Positions 13,828 to 19,530 of a DNA stretch of 19,530 nt are shown piece by piece. Under the pieces are notes generated by a model. That model made no database searches and was not told the DNA's origin. It worked only from the letters and a program-made list of their open reading frames with translations. The position numbers were made by a program, and so were the translations under genes. The DNA is taken from positions 1 to 19,530 of the forward strand of contig CAZRDR010000079.1 in the NCBI GenBank assembly GCA_964598995.1. The letters run 5' to 3'. The stretch comes from JACROF01 sp964598995 (GTDB lineage Bacteria > Patescibacteriota > Microgenomatia > Levybacterales > UBA12049). Numbering within the stretch: position 1 is the first letter of the stretch; each line of letters starts with the position of its first letter.

Positions 13828-16095
13828 TTATTTGAGTAGCTTTGCTTCAGCTTCAGCGACAGTTTTTCTAACTGTACCGATTACATCGGGTGAGACTGAG
13901 ATACTCGTAATTCCCCAACTGACGAGTTTTTCGACGAGTTCTGGGTAGAGTGAAGGAGCCTGGCCGCAGATACTACTCGTGATACCATGTTTATGCGCAG
14001 TTCTGACTGCATGTTCAAGAGCCCAGAGAACAGCGTCGTTCATTTCATCATATTCAGAGGCTACTTCACTGTTATCACGGTCAGTGCCAAGAATAAGCAT
14101 CGTTAAGTCATTTGACCCAATCGAGATACCATCGATGCCTTCCTCGATAAATTTCTCAAGCAGAATGATATTGGATGGGATTTCTACCATCATCAATAAA
14201 TGGAACGTAGGGGAGCGGTGAAGATCATTTTTAATTAATATCTTCTTTACTTCAGCTAGTTCTCTGACAGTGCGGACAAAAGGAATCATGAGAGAAAGGT
14301 TCTTAAGATTTTTCTTGTTACGAACTATCTTTATTGCTTCGAGTTCGAGTTTGAAAACTTCAGGATCATGCATGTATCTAAATGCTCCTCGGTAGCCTAA
14401 CATTGGATTTGGTTCGATTGGCTCGAACTCTTTACCTCCGACTAAGCCTCGATACTCATTGGTTTTAAAGTCAGAGGCACGATAGATAACAGGGCGAGGG
14501 TTGAAAGCAGCACAGAATTTCTCTAGTGACTCAGCAAGTGTATTTACGAAGACCTCTTTTTTACCATCATGGATAAGTTTTTTAGGATGAGTTCCGATAT
14601 TAGCCATGATGAACTCAGCCCGGAGTAATCCGATCCCGTCGACATGTTGGGCAGCAACTTTCTCTGCTAGATCAGGCTGGGCGAGATTTACATAGACTTT
14701 GGTTGCAGTCTTAATATTGTCAGAGGCGACAACAGTATTTGGTGCAGCTGGGTCTGATTTAGCGAGTCCACCCTTATAGACTTCACCGACTGCTCCGTTA
14801 ACGGTGACTACCATTTCATTTTTAAGTATCTCAGTTGCGTTATCAGTTCCGACAACTGCTGGGATACCTAATTCACGTGAGACGATGGCAGCGTGAGATG
14901 TGCGTCCGCCACGATCAGTGATAATGGCTACTGCTTTTTTCATACCAGGAACGAAATCAGGATTCGTCTGTGGTGCGACCATAATATCTCCTGGCATCAT
15001 CTTTGAAAGATCATGAACTGCCTTAATAATTTTTACGGGACCCGAGGCGATACCAGGGGAGGCTGGCGCACCTTTGGTAAGGAGAGGAAGGTGCTTGGTG
15101 CTGTCAGTTGAAGTATCAACTTTTTTAGTAGAGATGGTCGTGATCGGACGAGTCTGAACGATGTAGGGCTTGTTATCGATGACCGCCCATTCGATATCCT
15201 GGGGGAAATAGTAATGCCTCTCAAGTTTTTTGCCAAGAGCAGCGAGCTCGAGAATGAGATTATCACTGATTTTTTGTTTTTTACCTTCTCTTTCAGTGAC
15301 TTTTACCTCTTCGTTGTGTCCTTTAACCTTGACTAGCTTTTTACGCTGCGTCGAGATCTGGTGCTGTTTGATTTTTAGCTCAGTCTTATCGACTTCATAG
15401 TGATCTGGCGTAACTTCGCCTTGGACGATCATTTCCCCTAGACCATAGATAGCTTCAATAACAATCTTTGATTTGTCATTAGTGACAGGGTCAAGTGTGA
15501 ACATAATGCCTGATTTCTCGGATTCGATCATTTTCTGGACGACGATTGCGATACCGACTCTAAAGTGATCAAATTTCTGTTCATGGCGATAAAAAATAGC
15601 TCGAGCATCAAAAAGTGACGCCCAGGCTTCTTTAATCTTAAGAATTAAGTTGGCGTCACCTTTAACATTAAGAAATGTCTCTTGCTGACCGGCAAATGAG
15701 GCACCAGGTAGATCCTCAGCCGTAGCACTTGATCTAACAGCGACGAGCGCATCACCGATAGGTCCACTGAGAGTGGTATAAGCTTTAAAGATTTCCTGGA
15801 CTAACTCATCATTCATACTTTCAGCCATGATAAGTTTTTTAATGTGTTGTGATACTTGTTGGAGAGATTCTGCTTTATCCCAATTTATAGTACCTAAGAG
15901 GTGATTAATCTTTGTTGTGAGATTGTTTTCTTTGATGAAGCGGAAATAGGCATACGCAGTGACGATAAAGCCATTTGGCACCGGGAAGTGCGCCTGTGTC
16001 ATTTCACCTAAGTTAGCACCTTTGCCGCCGACAGCAGGAATATCTTCCTTACCGACATCTTTAAACCACAGAACTGATGGAGTACCTTTGGGCAT
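13828..16095 (-). CDS. ppsA: Phosphoenolpyruvate synthase (pyruvate, water dikinase)
   Basis: Makes PEP from pyruvate, ATP and water, releasing AMP and phosphate; it bypasses pyruvate kinase for gluconeogenesis. The ATP-grasp domain spans about 8-320: VGGKGANLGEM (22-32), AVRSSATAEDLPGASFAGQQ (119-138) and DIEWAVIDNKPYIVQTRP (300-317). The phosphohistidine swivel domain has GGRTSHAAIVSRELGIPAVVG with H401. The C-terminal TIM barrel has GSNDLT and the catalytic C710 in SSICGQAPS. The 755-residue length is slightly short of the E. coli protein (792). It has its own promoter, with eno downstream. Confidence 0.97.
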   Translation of the reverse strand: MPKGTPSVLWFKDVGKEDIPAVGGKGANLGEMTQAHFPVPNGFIVTAYAYFRFIKENNLTTKINHLLGTINWDKAESLQQVSQHIKKLIMAESMNDELVQEIFKAYTTLSGPIGDALVAVRSSATAEDLPGASFAGQQETFLNVKGDANLILKIKEAWASLFDARAIFYRHEQKFDHFRVGIAIVVQKMIESEKSGIMFTLDPVTNDKSKIVIEAIYGLGEMIVQGEVTPDHYEVDKTELKIKQHQISTQRKKLVKVKGHNEEVKVTEREGKKQKISDNLILELAALGKKLERHYYFPQDIEWAVIDNKPYIVQTRPITTISTKKVDTSTDSTKHLPLLTKGAPASPGIASGPVKIIKAVHDLSKMMPGDIMVAPQTNPDFVPGMKKAVAIITDRGGRTSHAAIVSRELGIPAVVGTDNATEILKNEMVVTVNGAVGEVYKGGLAKSDPAAPNTVVASDNIKTATKVYVNLAQPDLAEKVAAQHVDGIGLLRAEFIMANIGTHPKKLIHDGKKEVFVNTLAESLEKFCAAFNPRPVIYRASDFKTNEYRGLVGGKEFEPIEPNPMLGYRGAFRYMHDPEVFKLELEAIKIVRNKKNLKNLSLMIPFVRTVRELAEVKKILIKNDLHRSPTFHLLMMVEIPSNIILLEKFIEEGIDGISIGSNDLTMLILGTDRDNSEVASEYDEMNDAVLWALEHAVRTAHKHGITSSICGQAPSLYPELVEKLVSWGITSISVSPDVIGTVRKTVAEAEAKLLK

Positions 16096-16102
16096 TAGAT
16101 TA

Positions 16103-16131
16103 ATTATGAATCTGAGGAATTAAAATAGCAA
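16103..16131 (-). promoter_or_regulatory. ppsA promoter, near-leaderless
   Basis: On the minus strand TTGCTA (16131 to 16126), a 17-base spacer and CATAAT (16108 to 16103) end seven bases before the ATG at 16095. The same TTGCTA -35 occurs in the cupin-gene promoter. Confidence 0.6.
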
Positions 16132-16137
16132 GAGTGA

Positions 16138-17184
16138 TTACCCTTTTTTGAGTTCTGCCTTGAACCAGTCAACCCACGGATTTACTGCTGGGTCCTGGTC
16201 ATAGCGAAGAGCCAGGAAGAGAGTGAGATAACTGCCGTACGCGAGTGCCTCTAAGAAATCATCATAAACAGTCTGACCTGAGGTCATGAATTCGTGGACT
16301 TGATGCTTATTTTGTTTGATAACATCCATAGTAAGTTCCATACGCTTTTTAATTTTTGGTGTAAAGTTTGGAGAATTAAGGATTAAGAAATGGAGGTTAT
16401 GCTGTGTCGGGAACTGGAGTCCCTCCATCAGATGATGATTCAGATCTGGCACAAGGTAGAGACATGAGAAAGTCTTACTCGTCTCATTAAATTGATTACG
16501 AACAATTTGCCCATTGCCTGATAAATGTTCTGCGGTGATGATAACGGGGACTTTATCCTGGAATGTCTCGAATTCCTGTAAGGCTTGGCCTTTGATCTCA
16601 GGGAGTTTCTCCTCAAGTCGGGTGATCGCTTCCTCGATCTGCTTGTCTTCAATATCGATAATTTTTGCTTTATTTAATAGCCCAATAAGGCCGAGAATAG
16701 AATATCCATTACCAAGACGAGGGACACTTGAAGGATTTAATTTACCATCGAAGATATAAGCTGGAATATTATTCTCTTTAGCAAAGTCCGCTAGTTGTCC
16801 GCCGCGAGTCAGAACGAGCATCTTAGCACCTTTAGCTTTGGCTTCATCGGCACAGGAGAGAACTTCTTCAGTAGTGCCAGAGTAGGAAGTAAGAACGACG
16901 AGAGAATGATCATCAACGTAGGCTGGGAGGTGGTAATCAGTGATTACTTCGCTAGGACACGGCATCTCAAGGCCTAAAAGAGCCTTGGTGACGAGCGCAC
17001 CATAGATAGACGCACCCATGCCGCAGAAGACGATATTTTTAACATGACTTGCGTCAAAGTCCATTTCGATGCCATTTACCTCAAACCACGCTGTTTTACA
17101 CTGCTGCACGAGCATATCTGTTGAGGCATAGGTATCGCGAGGGTCAATTTTTTTAATCGCTTCAACGTCGTTTACATTTTGCAT
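16138..17184 (-). CDS. Bifunctional phosphoglucose/phosphomannose isomerase
   Basis: Interconverts glucose-6-phosphate, fructose-6-phosphate and mannose-6-phosphate. The double SIS-domain architecture of the archaeal-type bifunctional family (TIGR02128-like) is recognisable: CGMGASIYGALVTKALL (54-70), SYSGTTEEVLSCADEAKAKG (100-119), the LNPSSVPRLGNGYSILGL stretch in the middle, and NHHLMEGLQFP with the catalytic His/Glu in the second half. Length 348 is typical. It lies between the cupin gene and ppsA. No separate pgi is visible in the window. The small cupin next door may supply extra isomerase activity. Confidence 0.9.
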   Translation of the reverse strand: MQNVNDVEAIKKIDPRDTYASTDMLVQQCKTAWFEVNGIEMDFDASHVKNIVFCGMGASIYGALVTKALLGLEMPCPSEVITDYHLPAYVDDHSLVVLTSYSGTTEEVLSCADEAKAKGAKMLVLTRGGQLADFAKENNIPAYIFDGKLNPSSVPRLGNGYSILGLIGLLNKAKIIDIEDKQIEEAITRLEEKLPEIKGQALQEFETFQDKVPVIITAEHLSGNGQIVRNQFNETSKTFSCLYLVPDLNHHLMEGLQFPTQHNLHFLILNSPNFTPKIKKRMELTMDVIKQNKHQVHEFMTSGQTVYDDFLEALAYGSYLTLFLALRYDQDPAVNPWVDWFKAELKKG

Positions 17185-17191
17185 ATAGACA

Positions 17192-17200
17192 AATGTATCA
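17192..17200 (-). promoter_or_regulatory. Extended -10 of the PGI/PMI gene, near-leaderless
   Basis: On the minus strand TGA-TACATT lies seven bases before the ATG at 17184, inside the 49-base gap after the cupin gene. No convincing -35 is found. Confidence 0.5.
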
Positions 17201-17233
17201 GGTAACTACTAAAGTTGCCTGACAAAAGGCTGA

Positions 17234-17680
17234 CTAACCATTCCATCCCCGATTAGGGAGCTTCCGCATTTCTTCGGTCTCGTCAGGGCGTTTGTAATCA
17301 TCTTCAAGTCTATAGGTAATTCCTTCTTCAGGAGAGGAGACTTCTAATACTTCAGCATCATCGGTGAGTCCAACTAAGCGATGACGTTGTCCGATTTGAC
17401 TCGTATATCCTTTACCTTCTTCGAGTTCTGTTTCGATCAGATTGCCATTATCATCGTCCCAGAGAAGCTTCATCCTGCCACTTTTTAAAAACCAGCTTTC
17501 TACTTTTTTGTCATGGACTTGCAGTGAAATTCGTGCATCTTTATTAACGTGGAGTACTTTACCCATGTAGGGAAGATTGTCAGGAGTCCAGTGAAGCTCA
17601 AATCCCCAAGGTTTTTCTACTCTACGAACATATGGTTCGTTAGTAAATTTATCCTTTTTAAACTGCTTATAATCAGTCAT
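17234..17680 (-). CDS. Cupin, type II mannose-6-phosphate isomerase-like
   Basis: A 148-residue single-domain cupin resembling the C-terminal PMI domain of GDP-mannose pyrophosphorylase/PMI fusion proteins. It has the family opener VEKPWGFELHW (21-31), the K-x-L then SLQVHDKKVESWFLKSGRMK core, where Gln, His and Glu are the expected metal ligands, GQRHRLVG with the second His, and the closing YRLEDDYKRPDE. It may isomerise mannose-6-phosphate/fructose-6-phosphate, or bind a nucleotide-sugar precursor. It is flanked by sugar-phosphate enzymes on both sides. It has its own promoter, whose -10 overlaps the IMPase stop codon. Confidence 0.82.
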   Translation of the reverse strand: MTDYKQFKKDKFTNEPYVRRVEKPWGFELHWTPDNLPYMGKVLHVNKDARISLQVHDKKVESWFLKSGRMKLLWDDDNGNLIETELEEGKGYTSQIGQRHRLVGLTDDAEVLEVSSPEEGITYRLEDDYKRPDETEEMRKLPNRGWNG

Positions 17681-17689
17681 CTTTCAGTA

Positions 17690-17718
17690 ATATTAGTAAT
17701 ATTTCTTAACAATAGCAA
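17690..17718 (-). promoter_or_regulatory. Cupin-gene promoter overlapping the IMPase stop codon
   Basis: On the minus strand TTGCTA (17718 to 17713), a 17-base spacer and TAATAT (17695 to 17690) are well formed. The TAA of the IMPase stop is the first half of the -10. The start codon is nine bases downstream, so the leader would be about three bases. Confidence 0.6.
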
Positions 17719-18466
17719 GTACTTCTTCGTGAAGTAGTCCATTAGTAATGACACTGCCGTCGCGTCCGTCCAGCTCCCATTCACTGCCATCGAGCCGAGT
17801 GATACGTCCGCCTGCTTCTTCAATTATTACTTTATAAGGCGCGCAGTCCCATGTCTTGCCATAACGATCGACGAGTGCATCCATTTTCCCTTGCGCTACG
17901 AGAAAGCTTGAAAACGTAAGGTCATGCATTCTCAGAGATGAGCTAGCTTCGATCATATCGATAATGAGTTGTTTGTTCTCAAAATATTTGGGACTCCCCA
18001 TGGCTGTATAAGCTTTACTTAGTTGATCAACAGACGAGACATGAACAACTTCGTCGTTACAGAATGCACCTTTGCCTCGCTCAGCAAAGAGAAGACCATT
18101 AAGAACTGGGAAATAACTTACCCCGAGTTTTACTTCTTTATTTTGGCAGTATGCGATGAGGATATTCCAGGTCGGAATGCCATGGCTAAAGCTACGTGTG
18201 CCATCGATAGGGTCGATAATCCAAAAATTATCCTCATGGATCTGTCCGCCGCTTTCTTCAGCAAGAAATCTCGCATCTGGGAAATCTTTTTTGATGGTTT
18301 CGATAATAATTTTTTCTGCTGCCAAATCGGCATTAGTTACAATCGTCTTATCAGCTTTAAAGTGAGTCTCTAGTTCTTTTTCATAATATTCGAGAGCGAT
18401 TTTGGCACCAGCTTTAACTGCGTCGATGGCGACGCGAAGTTCGTGAGAGGGAAGGGGAGAGGTCAT
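17693..18466 (-). CDS. Inositol monophosphatase-family phosphatase
   Basis: A 257-residue member of the lithium-sensitive, Mg-dependent IMPase/FBPase/HisN superfamily. Motifs: the metal-binding LAEESGG (68-74, E70/E71), WIIDPIDGTRSFSHG (82-96, D85/D88) and WDCAPYKVIIEEAGG in the second half. Substrate could be inositol-1-phosphate, histidinol-phosphate or fructose-1,6-bisphosphate. The neighbours (hexose-phosphate isomerases, mutase, ppsA, eno) favour a sugar phosphate. ATG at 18466 follows the mutase stop by one base and gives a normal N-terminus. An upstream in-frame ATG at 18502 would overlap the mutase by 35 bases and is less likely. Confidence 0.88.
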   Translation of the reverse strand: MTSPLPSHELRVAIDAVKAGAKIALEYYEKELETHFKADKTIVTNADLAAEKIIIETIKKDFPDARFLAEESGGQIHEDNFWIIDPIDGTRSFSHGIPTWNILIAYCQNKEVKLGVSYFPVLNGLLFAERGKGAFCNDEVVHVSSVDQLSKAYTAMGSPKYFENKQLIIDMIEASSSLRMHDLTFSSFLVAQGKMDALVDRYGKTWDCAPYKVIIEEAGGRITRLDGSEWELDGRDGSVITNGLLHEEVLAIVKKYY

Positions 18467-18467
18467 A

Positions 18468-19530
18468 TTAGTGTCCGGCAGAACTCGTATCTTCTTTAGC
18501 AACGGACTTAATAAATGCCATTAATTCGTCACGTTTCTCTTCCATCTTACCTTTATCGTATGACTCAACATTCAATCGTAAGAGAGGCTCAGTATTAGAT
18601 GTTCTGACGTTAAATCTCCAATTATCATAGGTCACTGAGACACCGTCGAGTTCTGAGAGTTCGCCATCATGATATTTCTCTTTAAGCGCTGTGAGGATCT
18701 CAGGCGCATTGGTGACACGGAAATTAAATTCCGTTGACTCAAAAGCTCTACGGTACTCTTCTACAAGCTCTGAAAGCTTCTTGCCTTCCTCACTCATCAC
18801 TTTAAGCACTGTCAAGATAGTCATTAACTGGTTTTCACCATTACCAGTATCTTTGTAGAAGTAGTGAGCTGATGACTCGCCGGCGAATACAGCGCCAGTT
18901 CGGTGCATAGCTTCAGTGATGAAGGCATGACCGACTTTGGTAATTTCCCACTTACCGCCGTTTTCCTCGACGATCTTACTATTATTGAGAATGTAGCGGA
19001 TATCGAAGAGGATCGTAGCCCCAGGGTTTTTCTTCAAGAATTCTTTAGCGATGATACCTGTAATGATAGAGGCTGGAACGACTTGGCCTTTGTCATCGAT
19101 GAAGAATAATCTGTCTCCGTCGCCATCAGGTGCAAGCCCAAAGTCAGCTTTTTCTTCTCCGACTCTTTGTTGAAGATCGACGAGATTAGCGTAATTAAGA
19201 GGATCAGGCTGATGAGCAGGGAATGTTCCATCGAACTCGAAGTTCATTTTAACGAGATCAGCTGGGACATGCTCGAAAATGCCTGAGATGTACTGTGCCC
19301 CCATAGCATTAGCAGTATCAGCGACTACTTTGTATTTATTGATCTTAGGATTACCAAGAATTGAGAGAGCTGTCTTTACTTCTTCATCCATAAGACCTGA
19401 CTTTGGTTCGACTTTTCCACCTGGCTCAGGTTCAGCGAATTTACCCTCTATAGCCATATTCTTAACGTCTTCCATTCCGGTACTTTTACCAATTTTGATA
19501 AGACCAGCTGGACTAGTGAGGACGAATTTC
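18468..19530 (-). CDS. Phosphomannomutase/phosphoglucomutase (5' end outside window)
   Basis: An alpha-D-phosphohexomutase interconverting sugar-6- and sugar-1-phosphates. The frame stays open to the right edge, so the N-terminal domain and the phosphoserine loop are missing here. The ATG at 19475 is internal: upstream codons read ...KFVLTSPAGLKIGKSTG, the stretch just after the catalytic Ser loop. Present are the Mg-binding DGDGDR (in APDGDGDRLFFID), the sugar-binding FAGESSAHYFY (GESSAH where GEMSGH is common) and the phosphate-binding RTSNTEPLLRLNVE near the C-terminus. It is the first visible gene of the minus-strand sugar-phosphate cluster and is coupled to the IMPase gene (stop, one base, ATG). 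Confidence 0.93.
   Translation of the reverse strand, partial: KFVLTSPAGLIKIGKSTGMEDVKNMAIEGKFAEPEPGGKVEPKSGLMDEEVKTALSILGNPKINKYKVVADTANAMGAQYISGIFEHVPADLVKMNFEFDGTFPAHQPDPLNYANLVDLQQRVGEEKADFGLAPDGDGDRLFFIDDKGQVVPASIITGIIAKEFLKKNPGATILFDIRYILNNSKIVEENGGKWEITKVGHAFITEAMHRTGAVFAGESSAHYFYKDTGNGENQLMTILTVLKVMSEEGKKLSELVEEYRRAFESTEFNFRVTNAPEILTALKEKYHDGELSELDGVSVTYDNWRFNVRTSNTEPLLRLNVESYDKGKMEEKRDELMAFIKSVAKEDTSSAGH

Noticed and set aside
18023..18373. Plus-strand 116-residue open frame opposite the IMPase gene
   Set aside because: It is antisense to the conserved IMPase motifs, with no promoter of the local type before it.
18467..18502. Upstream ATG for the IMPase-like gene
   Set aside because: It would overlap the mutase gene by 35 bases and adds residues outside the family; the ATG right after the mutase stop fits coupled translation.
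1..19530. tRNA, rRNA, CRISPR arrays, insertion sequences, att sites
   Set aside because: Reading the gaps on both strands showed no cloverleaf, repeat-spacer array or transposase; nearly all bases are coding.
1..19530. Alternative code with UGA read as Gly (Absconditabacteria/Gracilibacteria type)
   Set aside because: TGA ends the HAD and rsmI genes at the expected protein ends, and no conserved Gly is encoded by TGA.

Overview
The window reads as a compact bacterial chromosome fragment using the standard code (TGA works as a stop). It has 18 CDS entries, no RNA genes and almost no spacer DNA. No mobile elements or CRISPR arrays are visible. GC looks near 42-45% in the housekeeping genes and about 26% in one short islet. 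Three things suggest a Patescibacteria/CPR-type genome: divergent, trimmed housekeeping proteins (a 94-residue L19, unusual CTP synthase and enolase motifs), a bifunctional phosphoglucose/phosphomannose isomerase next to PEP synthase, and promoters set right against start codons. This placement is inference; no marker gene here names the phylum.

Layout. 1-1781 (+): the tail of an unknown gene, a 2H-phosphoesterase-like protein and a YcaQ/AlkX-type DNA glycosylase, chained by overlapping stop/start codons. 1813-5732 (+): pyrG, rplS, yraN and pyk, each with its own likely promoter. 5733-8485 (-): uvrB and two small, AT-rich, mutually similar membrane proteins. 8542-10879 (+): lexA, divergent from the membrane-protein pair and carrying a palindromic operator and a leader hairpin, then a HAD hydrolase, rsmI and an 87-residue membrane protein. 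10876-19530 (-): seven genes in the order phosphohexomutase (cut by the window end), IMPase-like phosphatase, PMI-type cupin, PGI/PMI, ppsA, eno, acs.

The minus-strand cluster forms a coherent set. Acetyl-CoA synthetase handles acetate. PpsA and enolase run pyruvate to PEP to 2-phosphoglycerate. The IMPase-like protein could supply a sugar-bisphosphate phosphatase step. The isomerases and mutase interconvert hexose phosphates for glycan and nucleotide-sugar synthesis. Pyruvate kinase, the opposing enzyme to PpsA, sits alone on the other strand under its own promoter.

The most striking signal is promoter placement. In front of eleven start codons a -10-like hexamer ends 6 or 7 bases before the start codon, often with an extended -10 TGn or a -35 box 17 bases away. 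A twelfth has the same pattern at 9 bases. Transcription would then start at or within a few bases of the start codon, giving leaderless mRNAs. Only rsmI shows a clear Shine-Dalgarno sequence, and it is translationally coupled. lexA is the exception, with a leader of about 40 bases that folds into a hairpin. Convergent gene pairs abut or overlap and leave no room for ordinary intrinsic terminators.
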